Source: Bombardia bombarda (lineage: Eukaryota; Ascomycota; Sordariomycetes; Sordariales; Lasiosphaeriaceae). Taken from it: a stretch of DNA of 64,000 nt. The stretch spans positions 1,364,001 through 1,428,000 of the forward strand of contig JAULSR010000005.1 of assembly GCA_030512295.1 (NCBI GenBank), given 5' to 3'. Positions 34,234 to 45,344 of the stretch are shown here, in pieces. The number at the start of each line of letters is the position of its first letter. Within the stretch, counting starts at the first letter, position 1. The translations under genes were made by a program, and so were the position numbers. The notes below the pieces were generated by a model, which was not told the DNA's origin, did not search any database, and saw only the letters and a list, made by a program, of their open reading frames with translations.

Positions 34234-36319
34234 ATGGCCCTACCTGTCGACATCATAACGCTGGAGAACTTCGAGGACAAAATGCCTCGTTGGGATCCGG
34301 CCAGCTCCAGCCATCTCTATGCCCTGGTTGATATGGGAAGGTAAGCCGAGTTGCGCTTCCCTTGTTTCCGCCTCGTCACCACAAGTGATGAGGCCGATCT
34401 ACGGAACACCCATCTCATTATCTGTAGGGCAGCCTGCCAGTGCCAGTGCCCGGTCTAACATGATCTCTCCCTCAAAGCAATGGCATCCGCTTCTCCATCT
34501 CGGATCTCTCCCCTCCCCGGGCGAGGCTGCTGAAGTGCATCTATCGGGAGCGGGCCGCCATCTCGCTGTTTGACGCGCTCAACAAGGATAAGAAGGACAA
34601 AGACGAGGGAGACGATGAGGAGGATAGGTCTGTTCAGCAGGCCACCAGCAGCCGTCCGTTGACCTTTCCCGTCGAAACAATCGACTTGGTCGCGCGAACT
34701 CTGGCGCGCTTCAGGGGCATCGCCGTCAACGACTACGGCGTCCCTCCCGCTCAGGTGACCGTGTTCGCCACAGAGGCCATGCGCCGGGCTCAGAATGCTA
34801 CCGCAATGCTGGAGGCTATCCGAGTCGAGGCCCCGGACCTCGTTGTGCATATCCTCGAGCCCCAGGTCGAGACGCTGTTCGGGTCAGTGGGAGCCAGATC
34901 GGGCTTCACCCATGTGAAGGGCCTCTTTCTCGATCTTGGTGGTGGCAGCGTCCAGATGACGTACATGGATACGGTTGCCGCTGCTGCCGCACAGGCTCAA
35001 AACGAGGGCCAGCCTGGCTACGAAGTCAAGGCAGCTCTTGCGGGGCAAAGTCTCCCATTCGGTGCCGCCCGGCTGATCAGGGTGCTCGAAAGTACCGATA
35101 CTGAGATGCAGACGACAGAGATATCGAAGTTGTCCAGTGGCATGACTGAGGCGTTTGCTAAACTGCGCTCCACGTTCCCAACCCTCGAGGCGACTGCTGC
35201 TTCAGCTTCTGATGACGACAAATACGAAGACGACAAGGATAACTCCGGCGTTGACATATACCTCTGCGGAGGAGGGTTTCGGGGCTACGGAAGCATGTTG
35301 ATGCACACCGACCCCATCCAGCCATACCCCATTCCCGCAATAGGGTCGTATACGGTCTCTGGGAAGGCGTTCGTCAGGACAAAAGACATGCTCAAAGTCA
35401 ATAAGACCTTCGACGGCAAGATATTCGGCTTGTCAAAGCGCCGTCGTGCTCAATTCCCTGCCATCGTCACAGTGGTTGACGCGCTCATCGCTGCTGTCCC
35501 CCGTATCCGCTCCGTGACTTTTTGCTCTGGTGGCAACCGTGAAGGCGCTCTGATGATGAAGCTGCCGCAGGAGATACGGGAGAGTGATCCGGTAGCCCAT
35601 CTTCATGCCCCATTGGCCCCATCTATCACGCTGGCCCAGGATCAGGAGGAAGCTCAGCAAGATGCACGTTTACAGGTCGTGGTCGATGCTTTGTTATCTG
35701 CCCTCCCGGAAAATCTGAAGCTGGCTTCCGCGGTCAACGTTTTTGGCTTGCATCTCAGCCCGCTCTACGCCAGCCAGATCTGGGCTCGTGCCGGCGATGA
35801 CGCCGATGCTAATGCATCTGCCGCTCTACACGATGCCGTGACACGAAACCCCGGTTGCCCCGGTCTGACGCACTTGGCGCGTGCTGTTCTGGGTCTCACG
35901 CTTTGCGCACGATGGGGTTCAAACCTGGGGCCCATTGACCAGCAGCTGCATCATAATCTCCGAATGCTCCTCGATGCCGCAGACCCGGACGCCGCCTTCT
36001 GGGCCGACTATACGGGAGCTGTGGCAGCAGCGCTTGCAACGGTTGTATCTGCGTCGCCAAAGAGTCAAGGAGCCGTTGAGGATAATGTCAAGTGAGTTTG
36101 TTATATGAACAGTTTAGTTTCTTAATACTGATCGTCGTGATCAGATTCCATTGTACGGCAGAGAACGGGAAAAAGAAGTTGAAGATTCGCTTAACCATCT
36201 CCGTCAACGACAGAACTGCAAGTGGAATTGATCTGGATGATTTAGCCGACCTGTTCAGGAAGGTGGGCAAGAAGAAGGATGACAAGAAAGTTGACGTCAC
36301 CATTACTCGACTGGGTTGA
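34234..36319 (+). CDS. RTG2: Rtg2-like Ppx/GppA-family protein (retrograde regulation)
   Basis: In yeast Rtg2 is the cytosolic sensor of the mitochondria-to-nucleus retrograde pathway. The family shares the actin/Hsp70 ATPase fold with exopolyphosphatases. Three exons (34234-34340, 34478-36091, 36145-36319) give 631 residues. The phosphate-1 motif YALVDMGSNGIRFSISD is rebuilt exactly across intron 1, at about residues 28-44. VFATEAMRRAQN follows. The phosphate-2 motif LFLDLGGGSVQMTYMD is near residue 187, and a Gly-rich YLCGGGFRGYGSML segment near 300. The C-terminus after intron 2 (KKLKIRLTISVND, then KKDDKKVDVTITRLG) is a short basic tail. An alternative start at the second Met (MPRWDPASS) is possible. 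The nucleotide-binding residues are kept, so it may bind ATP or act on polyphosphate. Confidence 0.93.
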
Positions 36320-36840
36320 ATACCGATCTCTTAACCCACGAGCTACCGAAAGACTAGAAATCTACCTGATGGTCTTGAATCAAAGATCAGCCATCTCCCA
36401 GCAGGTTTACTTTGGACCATTTGGTGGTCTTCAAGCCGAACAGCGATATCACCAAAATCTCCACTGCAGTCAACCTGGGCTGTTTGTCATCAAACTGATT
36501 GGAGATTCATAACACTCAAACTACACTAAACTTGAACATGTCCTCGTCATCGTATGGGGGTATATAAAGCAACGACGAAATCATAACTCATCACCAGGAG
36601 ACCTCCTCGGACCGCGACTGCCATTTTGTTCGCCGGTACGCCACCTGGGTTGCAATACAGAAACCAGGGCGTCTTAAAAGCGCCCCTGACATGCCCAAAC
36701 CCAGACGTATACAACACAATGCCCAGATACACAAATCCAATCGTATACACAAGAAAAATCGGGAGATTTTGCATACCGGAACTCCGTGCCTCTCTACCTG
36801 GACTAGTGAGAGGCTCCCTCAACCGAAATACCTATAACAA
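36320..36840. other. Convergent 3' spacer, RTG2 and second regulator
   Basis: This 521-base gap separates two stop codons. A minus-strand frame of 91 codons (36547-36822) with a hydrophobic stretch lies inside it, starting 19 bases past the regulator's stop; I treat it as unproven. A TATATAAA word is at 36551-36558. Confidence 0.6.
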
Positions 36841-38998
36841 CTATCGTTCATAATCATTTTCGTGCCGGCTTCCTGCCCCTGCCGAAGATTCTCTTCTCCT
36901 TCTCAATGATATGTGGCCCGAGGAGGTCACCAGCTGGAGAAACTTGTCCTGATACTTGTTCGTCTGTCGCCTGTCTGTTAGCGCTGCTACTATTTTGGGC
37001 CGGACCAGACATCTGAGGTCTATAAGGGACTTACAAAAGTCATGGTGTGCCTCCCAGGTTCTTTGGAATGCCTCGTGCAAAGCGAGGTCATATCCAAACA
37101 CCCCTGGCTCGACGTCTCTGACGCTTTTAAGCAATTTCTGTGTGCGGAAAAGCTGAGAGCACATGACGACTGTAGCATTCAGCAGAACCCCTGTTGTCTC
37201 TCGGAAAATATGTCTCTTATCAGAGGTCGTTGGGCTCACTATTGGCACGTCAGCTCTGGTTATCCGGCTGCTGCTTGGGATAGCGAGCATGGTCCGAGCT
37301 CACTCACCAGCGATTGGGACAGGGGCAGCGTTTGTCTGCTGTTGGTCCATCAGATGCGCCAATGACTGGCGATAGAGCAGGATGATTTGCCACAAGGATA
37401 TCCACGTGGCAATCATCATGGCGGAATAGAGGATGGGCTGTGCCTGCTTGATGGTGTTCGGAGATAAAAACGTATCCATGCCCTTGACTATATCGCGCTC
37501 CAGACTGGACATGGCCTGCTCAGCGCAAAGGCGGAGACGGTCGTGGATGGACGAAAACCGCATCGGAAGCGGAACTGCCTTCTCTTCGGACGCTATGGAA
37601 TGACGGACAAAGAGTTGCTTGCAACTCCAAATCTTCCACATGCACCTCATCTTCAGCAGATTTGACATCAGGTTCTTCACTGTGTTCACGGTCTTTTCCT
37701 GACTGAATTTGAGTGGTTCGCCTTCGGCGGCGATGGCTTTCTTCAAGCCGTCGTGTCGGACATAGGCCTGGAGAAGAGTCTCGATGGACGTCTCAAACCC
37801 AGTCTGGCCCTCGGCAAGTATCTGGCTTTCGGTCCAATCATACATTTGTTTCTCGGAGGGACCTTCATCCTGAGCAATGCCCAGCGGCAGGTTGCTCTTG
37901 TCGCCAACGTGATGATACTTCTGGTTCGGGTGGATGAAGAAGCGGGCCCGGACCACCAGCTCAGGGCTGCGCGGGCTGTCTGAAAAGCTAAGCAACAGCC
38001 AGACTGGTTCTAGGGAAGTCTGACTGAACTGTTCGCGGGATGGCATGAAGGACTGTTGGTCGGTCCAGCTCCAGCGATCTACAGGTCAGGTTGTCAGCCA
38101 TGGTCCGTCCTCGATATCCCTTGATATGAAACGTACTCATCAACGATACGGTACCGAGAATCTCGCTCAATGTCTTGTGGATGCATATCTCCTGGGAGTG
38201 TGGGCTCTTGAGCCTGTCGCATTCTTTTATGCAGTTGTCACAGACTTTGTCTGGGGAACACTTGGGAGAGAGGGAGCAAAAGTCGGTCAGCATTACCTGC
38301 CACTACTGTGGTGTCCGATATCGTATCAGAGAAAGGAATGCCACACTTACTGGGAGTCGAAGTATCTTGCAGTGCAGGCATGCCCCCCTCTGCCTCACCT
38401 CATTCGTCTTCTCGGGCGTCTTGAGGACACGGGCTCTGGTTCCAGCCCCAGAAGGAGAGGAACCAGAGAGGCCAGGGGAAGACGGGCTGCTGGGACTGTG
38501 TCCTTCAGGATGGGGGCTGAGGTACCTGGGGCTCTGAGGGGGGGAGATGCAGATTGTGGAGACGCTTGAAGGGTCGGTGAGGGAGAAGGAGGAGGATGAA
38601 GGGGCGAGACGGATCGTCTTATGGCGGGGAGGTTGGGTGCCCATGACCTGAGGCCAGACGATCGGGGAGAGCGGGTCCTGGGCTAGGGGAGGAGCATCTG
38701 GCATCTGGTAGTCATCCTCGGCTTGTTCCTGCGGGGCGGCAACGGACCACCCGATAGTCAGGGCCGGAGGGCTGGCGACGGAACTTGCTTCGGAGAAGCT
38801 TTCCGAGCGTGTGGTAGCATTGGGTACGTCGTCGCCCCGCTGTTCCCATCGAGTGAAGTCGAAGAATTGGTTGAGGTCGTCTTCCACAGTCTCCTTATGG
38901 ACCGCAGGTGCTGACCAGTTATAGCTGCAGGTGTCTTCGGTCCTGAAGAAGTCGGCGCTTCCGTTGACAAGGGCGAGGCGGCTAGGCGCGTGTGCCAT
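36841..38998 (-). CDS. Zn-cluster transcription factor with atypical cysteine spacing
   Basis: This is a predicted nuclear regulator with unknown targets. Five exons (38998-38351, 38260-38137, 38078-37308, 37238-37035, 36974-36841) give 626 residues; an in-frame Met at 39007 would add three. The first 205 residues are disordered (Ser/Pro-rich, with an acidic patch YNWSAPAVHKETVEDDLNQF). The zinc-cluster-like motif straddles intron 1 near residues 207-226: CLHCKILRLP then CSPDKVCDNC. The first five Cys have normal Zn2Cys6 spacing (C-x2-C-x6-C-x5-C-x2-C), but the sixth is either only three residues on (CIKEC) or fifteen on (QEIC). The rest, with helices such as SIETLLQAYVRHDG and YSAMMIATWISLWQIILLY, does not show the fungal TF middle-homology signature. 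A cluster in mid-protein is unusual. It ends in a basic tail (RRRRESSAG). Confidence 0.82.
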
Positions 38999-39621
38999 GG
39001 CTGGCATGCGTCTCTGTTTCAAGGAACTCCTAGCGTGGCGTGCTATATATGGAATACTCGGGCACTCAGACCGAATCGGTAGGCCAGAACCAGCATAAGC
39101 CCTGGGGGTGGGTAATTCTAGGGGTGGTTGGACAAGGAGGAAACGACAATACAAAGGACAATAACACACACAGTACACGGTGGCAAGCAAGCAAGGGCGG
39201 CCAAGGGCAGAGGGCAAAGCAAGCAAGCAAGCTCGTATAGGGGGTATTCGCGTACTCAATCAGAGCACTGTAGTCCTGGATGATGTGTTACTCGGGGGAA
39301 AAGGTGAAGAAAACGGCGTAGCCTGGCCCTTCATGTCAAGTTTTCTCCTCTGCCCCATTCTGCCTGCCCGCCGGTAAGCTCTATCTTTCCCATCTTCCCC
39401 TTCCATGAGCCTCCTCCTGCCCTCGTGCTTCCTCATGCAAGCTTCGACTCATGAGCAGGATGGCCTGTGCTGCACTTCCCATTTTCGATAGAACAGGCCA
39501 GGCTGATTGGTGGTTAATGCCCGCCCAGATGCAATTGACCAATCAAGCATGCGTGGCCTACCGAGAAATGCGGAAGCTGTGGGACGGCGGGGGATCGGAG
39601 GTAGCGGGAAAAGGCGACGAT

Positions 39622-39648
39622 GGGTGGGTGTGGGTGTGGGTGGGCGGG
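39622..39648 (+). promoter_or_regulatory. Potential G-quadruplex tract, plus strand
   Basis: Six GGG runs (39622-39624, 39626-39628, 39632-39634, 39638-39640, 39642-39644, 39646-39648) are separated by loops of 1, 3, 3, 1 and 1 bases. Such short loops favour very stable quadruplexes. It lies 624-650 bases upstream of the regulator's start at 38998, on the template strand. Confidence 0.6.
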
Positions 39649-41522
39649 TGCAGTAGTAGGTGTGTGTGATGCGGCCGGTGCATGCTGTGGTGCATGCTGT
39701 CTGTCTGTGGTGCATATACACATACAGAAATGGGTCTGGGGTCCTGGGACCTATTATCGTCTTATTTTCCGAATGGTTGGTTCTATCGGTTGAGTCGGGT
39801 TGAGGGTTCAACCCACTGAGGCTGGGTGGTAAGTCACTGACTATAAAGGCCATAGATTGCTGCTTCTCCCATTTTTGCTTGCTATCTATTTCCCTCCCTG
39901 AAATATACACGCACTCAAATACCCACTTGCCTTGGCGGCAGGAGCAGCATATAATTAGTAACCGGACGACCTGAAAATGGAAGAGGGATGACGAGGCTAC
40001 GGGATTTCTTGTCCCCTCCCCTCTTCCACCCCAGCTCACCCCAAGCGGCAGGCAGGCATGTTTCGCGGGGGCTGTTTGGGTGATATCCAGCTGCTGCGGT
40101 GTTCGACGACCTGCCAAACTGGCAAACCTACCGGCCCCCGATAACATTTTAATATTCCTTCCAGCTAAGGTAGTCAGGATTGGGGGTGATCCATTTCCCT
40201 ATCTGGATAAGCTGGATGGGGTAGATGAGTTGTTCGAACCAAGTCGAGGTGGGTGGATACTTAGAAAGAGAGGTAAGTAGGTATGTAGTAGATGCACAAG
40301 GACTATACAGGAGTGTTGGCTCGAAATAGCACGACAGCGGAGAGGGGGACGTGGAGGAGGGGCGCACTTGGCAAGCGTGGGATACACTATTGAGGTAAGT
40401 TAGGGTACGAAACAACGAGTACCTACAGATTGCGCGAATGCGTGCGCATGCTGCTACTGCACGCACACCGCATTCGGAGATCATCACGCCTTGCTGCATG
40501 TATACATGGTTACTTACAGAATTGATCGCGAACAGAGGAACCGTGTGGAGTTATTGCGAAGTTGATCGGAAGGTTGACGATGCAGTTTGCGCAAATTCGC
40601 ATACATCTTGAGAGAGAGGTGCCCAGGTAGGTGTGTATGTAAGAGAGCAGCATGACAATTGCAGTTTACAATTTGATTTCCAAAATAGAAGATCCTTCAA
40701 AAGGGGGGAGAGAGATGCGTCAATAGCAGTGGAAGTGATGTACCTCATCATACTAATAGCTATCCCACCTTGTAAATTCTGAAAATCTCGCCAGAGATGA
40801 AATCGAAATCGACATGGGAAGTGGAAATCTTACTCATGTAGCAGTACCCGGGGTAAGGTGAGTGGGGTTGGATGTACCATGAGTGCAGCGGGTGTGGGAG
40901 GCAATCTACATCTCACAGACCGTCCCTGGCATGACAAGCTCGCTCTAGAAACAGCCGAATCCCGAGTTTCGTTGCAGCCTTCCTTACATCATCACCAGAT
41001 GCCATGTATGATTTCTGTTTCATTCACTCGCACTTTTGCAACATGCAACCTAACAGAGCCCAATAGAGTAGCGGGAGCATGTCTGTTAGATCTAGAGTAC
41101 TGACCTTTGACGTGTCATTGTCACATGCTGCATGGAACATGAGATCTTGCTCCTGAAATCTCATTCGTTGGGTAGATAGATATGCTTCCGTAGACCGAGC
41201 AGCCCTCCTCTCAATCTTTCTTTCTTACCTCATCCCCTATGATTGATTCTCAACTTACCCGAACTCCCAGAGCACACATAAGTCAACCATTCTCCCTACC
41301 CGCTACTCACGTTGTTGAGCCGTAACACTATAATACTTCTTTCATGAGCCTCAAGAGGCTCACTTTGTTTGTCCAGAAATGCCCCCAGACTCCAAGCCTG
41401 TGTTGGGCTTTTTGGGATACTGGAAATCGATGAGAAAATCAACAAAGTAAATCAACCGACCAACATTAACAGATGACAATTATATAAAATAATGCAATAA
41501 CACATACTACCGCCATTCTCAT

Positions 41523-41542
41523 TATATATATATATATATATA
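41523..41542. repeat. TA dinucleotide repeat
   Basis: Ten TA units lie in the AT-rich 3' flank of the 1081-residue gene. Confidence 0.9.
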
Positions 41543-42098
41543 CCTGCCCTCTTTTCCCCTTCACATACACACAAACATACAGTTACAACATAAATAACCT
41601 AGTACCCTACACAGTTACCTAAACGAATACTACAAGACTCTTAAAACATGCAAAATATCATCAAAACCTCGCCCGCCACTATACGTACTAGCTGATAAAT
41701 AGGGGTATCGCTTATGTCTTGTTTCCTCGTCTATAGGTAGGTTCTCAACAAACTTATCCATCACCCCCCCAGTTCTCGAAACGAAATCTAGTAACCACCG
41801 CCACCACCACCCGAACAAACAGTCTCAAGATGTAGAGAATTAACAAGCCCCCCACAAAGTAGCAGTCAAAGATTTAAATCAGAACGACCGCTCAAACCCG
41901 TAACACAGCAAAACAAAACTAGGTAAACCAAATGGCCCAACCTCCTCTTACTTGCTCGCTTGCTTGCTTGCTTTATACCCTCCCAAAAAAGTCATTACAC
42001 CCACCCACCCAACCAGAAGCAACCGCATCTTCTTTTTCTGTATCTCACCCAAACAAATCCCCTCAAACTCCAGCTCAAAAAGTCAAAAAAGTCAAAAA

Positions 42099-45000
42099 TC
42101 AAAAGAAAGACCTCTTCTTCGTCTTCGCCTTCTCCGTCTCCATCCCCTTGAGGATATCATCAAACGTGCTCCCCGACCTGCCATGGCCCGCCCCCTGACC
42201 GGGCGGAGGACTGCGGTTCGCCCCCGTCTGTTCCATATTACCACCAGCCATCATCTGCCCCGCATTCCCAAACGAGCGACCTCTAATCCCCTGCGGATGT
42301 TGATGCGGATGCTGCTGCGGCTGCTGCGGCTGCTGGTGATAAGAAACCGGGCCGACATTACTCGTTGCTCTGCCCCTAGCATCACCTCCTCCCCCAGGAA
42401 CCCCCTCCGTCAGCGGCAACGGCTCCAACCCAATCGCAATACTCGAGCGGTACGCCGTTCCCGCGCGGCCCACCGCCTGTGGCGACGAGTTACGCGGACG
42501 CAAGTTCGGCGATGAAGGTGCCGAGCTGCCGCCCGCGCTGCTCGCAGGGCGCGAGTTGTTGGACATTGGATCCATGTCCTGGAAGACCGCGCGCGGGGGC
42601 TCAAGCGGCGAGGCCACGCCACCACTCTCCAGCGACGGCGCAGATGCCGCTGCCGTTGCTCCTCCTCCACCAACAGACTCTCCCCATTGCTTCGCAGCCA
42701 GCCAGCAATGACTGCGCATATAAATCCCCTCGACGCTAAACATGATAACATCCGCCGACAGCTCGACAATCCCCTGGCCCGCCGTCTGGTACCACATCTT
42801 GCGCACCTCGCCCGCGTCTTCCGTCCAGGGCGGGTTGCCCTGCGGCGGCTCGCACAAAAAGTACTCGACGCCCTCAGTCCAGTTAAGACCGGGCGCATCG
42901 ACCACGAGCATCGGCAGCGACTGGAGCACGGCGTACAGAAACAACCAGTACCCAATCCGCTGGTTGCCTAGGTCCTGGGGGTTGACGCCCTTCGTCTCCT
43001 TGAGCTCAAACTCCTTGAATGCTTGCAGGAATGGTATCTGCATCTGGTCAATGTCGATGTTGCGGGATTTGATGAGGACCAAAAACAGCTCGTTAGACTG
43101 CAGGGTCTTGTCGTACGAGGCTTGTCGCTTGGCGGACAGTTCGTGGTAGTTTTCGTGGATCGTCGTCATGCTCGGGATCTTGGGGACGTCGAATGGGATT
43201 GGAGGCAAGACGGGGGGCGATGAGTGGTCGAACTCGCTCAGCATCTTACGCAGGGCTGATATTTCTGGGTTTACTGGGTTCTCTTCGACGTCTTCGACCT
43301 GGTCGATCACGCGGGTTGTGAGGGACTCTCTGTCTACCAACAGGTCGTAGAGGGCGCATAGGTCCGAGTAAAGGATCTTCAGGCACTGGCGGTTGAGTCC
43401 GCTCTGAGAGAAGCGGTTCTTCTTGCTCCTAGCTTTTGGGGGCCAGTTGCCGAACTGGTCCTTGTAGTAGCCGAGTACAAAAGCCCTCATCTTGGAAAAC
43501 GACGTCTTCCATTCCTTGAACTTGACGTTCTTGTACTCGTCTCTCGAAGTCGAGCTGGCAATTCCGGCAAAGAGCGACGGGAACTCGAATGACTCCAACC
43601 GATGGTTAAGATTAGCCTGCCGGTTGGTGAGGTCCAGGTGGGCGCGCTCCAGGCGGTTCCGTGTGCTGACCGAGATGCAGGTACTGAACAGCGGGGACTT
43701 GAGGTCCAGTAGCTCCTCATACTTGCCCACGGCGTGTGAAAAGGCTTCATTATACAAATTCCACGACTTCATCTGCTCGGCCAGGACAAGAGCCTCGAGC
43801 GTCTTCTCTCGGCTCTGTCGGACATCGGCAAGGTTGAACTGGTCCAGGAACAAGTCGAATGCGGCGTCGACCGAGCCACCAAAAGAAGATCCATCTAAGC
43901 TGTTGAAACCAAATTGACGAAGTAATCCAGCAATCTGAAGGAGCACTTTGAACAGTGTCGGGTTTGTCTTGGTTCCAACTAAAGGTTGGTTGGTCAAGAA
44001 TGCAAACAGATTTCGAGCCGCGATCAGGCCGTCCAGATCCGGGTTGCCGAGGGGGAGATAGAGGTGGCCGTCGACAGGGTTCATGCCAGAGTTAAGAGGT
44101 GGGTATTGGCGCCTCGTAACGTCATCGGCTGACAGGTGGGCGCCCCGCGTGCTCGTCATAATTATCTCCGACAACAAAAGCTCGTTCAAGACTGTCGACG
44201 AGCTGAAGACAAAATCCGACACCTTGAAGGACGGCCCGCGGCCGCTCTCCTTGGGGTGCAGATAGACATAGACATTCCCCGACTCGTTCCAAAGCTCAGG
44301 CACTTTATCGCCATTCACCAGACTTGCGGTGCTGTAGTCTACCGTGCTGTCTGGGGACATGATCCACGCCCCCGTCCCGGTCTTCTTGCCCAACTCTATC
44401 GAGTTCGACCTCGACCGGCCGCCTGGCAGCCAGGTTCTCTTGTGCTTCTCCTTGTCGGATCCGCGACTGTGGCTTCGGGCGCCGCCATCACTGGAGTGCT
44501 TCGAGTGCGGTCTCAGATCAACGGGAGTCGAGACGATACGCGGGGCCTCAGCAGAGATGACGCGAGCCTTGGGAGGCTGGGCTGAGGTGCTGCGACCCCG
44601 AGGGGCTGGAGACGGAGATGGCTGGCGGGCTTGCAGGCGGTTCGAGTGCGGTCTCGAGTTTGGCGAAAGCCTAGAAGCTGACACGCTACGACGCTTATCT
44701 CTAGACTTCCTCTCTGCGACTGGAGAGGCCTGGAGAGCTGTGATAGACGGTCCCTGATGTAGGCGGGTCTCCTTTTGAGGAACAGGCGGCGGTGGTGGCT
44801 CTGATGTGGGGACTGGAGGCGCCCTCTGGGCCTTCCTGAGCATGGTAGGCAGCTCCTTGGGCGGGAGCGGGGGAGGGTGTTGTGCGGGCAGTGGAGGGGC
44901 CGAGTGTATGCCCAGGCCGAGGGAGAAGGAGCTGAATTCTGGCGGAGGCGGGGGAGAGTAGGAGGATTGGTGTTGGCCTGGGACAGGCTTCCGGTGAGGA

Positions 45001-45344
45001 TGGGTGACATAGGGATCTGTATTAGAGGATGTGAGCGTCGGGAAGAAAGAGGTAAGCATCCCCAGCCGGGACTTTCGCCTTTCTGACTTGACATTGGTGA
45101 GGGTGAGTGTGCTGTTGGTCTCGGTGCTGGGTGCTGTTGCTGGTGTGGTGTCTGTTGCCCTAGGGCTGCCTGAGTCTGAGTCTGCCTCCACCTCCATCTT
45201 TTCCTCGATCACTTCGACTTGCACCCTGTGCTTCTGCTTCTCGGACTGGAACGAAGGAATGCGCAACGCAAGGGGCCGTTTTCTTCGAACAGAGGCGGAA
45301 TGTAGCTCTGAGGACTTACTGGTCGTCATGGCGGGCAGCAACAA
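42099..45344 (-). CDS. Large uncharacterised ascomycete protein, 1081 residues
   Basis: I do not know its function. It is one open frame; the start is either 45344 (MLLPAM) or 45329 (MTTSKSS). Residues 1-340 are disordered, with proline-rich SH3-ligand-like runs (PPPLPPKELP, PPPPPVPQKE) and RS-type basic Ser motifs. From about 345 to 865 there is a folded region. It begins WIMSPDSTVDYSTASLVNG, continues NVYVYLHPKESGRGPSFKV and FVFSSSTVLNELLLSEI (BTB-like in feel), then a long helical part. It closes with RIGYWLFLYAVLQSLPMLVVD, EGVEYFLCEPPQGNPPW and IYMRSHCWLAAKQWGES. The tail is disordered and ends in a basic KAKTKKRSFF. From memory this matches a family filed as DUF8004, which I could not check. 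No signal peptide is seen. The hydrophobic YWLFLYAVLQSLPMLVV stretch is more likely buried helix than membrane. Confidence 0.82.
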   Translation of the reverse strand: MLLPAMTTSKSSELHSASVRRKRPLALRIPSFQSEKQKHRVQVEVIEEKMEVEADSDSGSPRATDTTPATAPSTETNSTLTLTNVKSERRKSRLGMLTSFFPTLTSSNTDPYVTHPHRKPVPGQHQSSYSPPPPPEFSSFSLGLGIHSAPPLPAQHPPPLPPKELPTMLRKAQRAPPVPTSEPPPPPVPQKETRLHQGPSITALQASPVAERKSRDKRRSVSASRLSPNSRPHSNRLQARQPSPSPAPRGRSTSAQPPKARVISAEAPRIVSTPVDLRPHSKHSSDGGARSHSRGSDKEKHKRTWLPGGRSRSNSIELGKKTGTGAWIMSPDSTVDYSTASLVNGDKVPELWNESGNVYVYLHPKESGRGPSFKVSDFVFSSSTVLNELLLSEIIMTSTRGAHLSADDVTRRQYPPLNSGMNPVDGHLYLPLGNPDLDGLIAARNLFAFLTNQPLVGTKTNPTLFKVLLQIAGLLRQFGFNSLDGSSFGGSVDAAFDLFLDQFNLADVRQSREKTLEALVLAEQMKSWNLYNEAFSHAVGKYEELLDLKSPLFSTCISVSTRNRLERAHLDLTNRQANLNHRLESFEFPSLFAGIASSTSRDEYKNVKFKEWKTSFSKMRAFVLGYYKDQFGNWPPKARSKKNRFSQSGLNRQCLKILYSDLCALYDLLVDRESLTTRVIDQVEDVEENPVNPEISALRKMLSEFDHSSPPVLPPIPFDVPKIPSMTTIHENYHELSAKRQASYDKTLQSNELFLVLIKSRNIDIDQMQIPFLQAFKEFELKETKGVNPQDLGNQRIGYWLFLYAVLQSLPMLVVDAPGLNWTEGVEYFLCEPPQGNPPWTEDAGEVRKMWYQTAGQGIVELSADVIMFSVEGIYMRSHCWLAAKQWGESVGGGGATAAASAPSLESGGVASPLEPPRAVFQDMDPMSNNSRPASSAGGSSAPSSPNLRPRNSSPQAVGRAGTAYRSSIAIGLEPLPLTEGVPGGGGDARGRATSNVGPVSYHQQPQQPQQHPHQHPQGIRGRSFGNAGQMMAGGNMEQTGANRSPPPGQGAGHGRSGSTFDDILKGMETEKAKTKKRSFF

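Larger units (their letters stand above)
38999..42098. other. 3.1 kb spacer: regulator promoter and 3' flank of the 1081-residue gene
   Basis: It contains AAGC tetranucleotide runs (39183-39230), a G-rich tract (39622-39648), a TA run (41523-41542) and AT-rich DNA from 41,300 to 41,950. The 232-codon minus frame at 39449-40147 has no domain and Pro/Thr repeats caused by the G-rich tract. No gene is supported. Confidence 0.6.

Noticed and set aside
39790..39830. Possible tRNA T-arm (GGTTCAACCC)
   Set aside because: No matching A-box, acceptor stem or anticodon arm can be drawn around it.
39449..40147. 232-codon minus-strand frame
   Set aside because: No domain; its Thr/Pro repeats come from the G-rich tract on the other strand, and there is no splice support.
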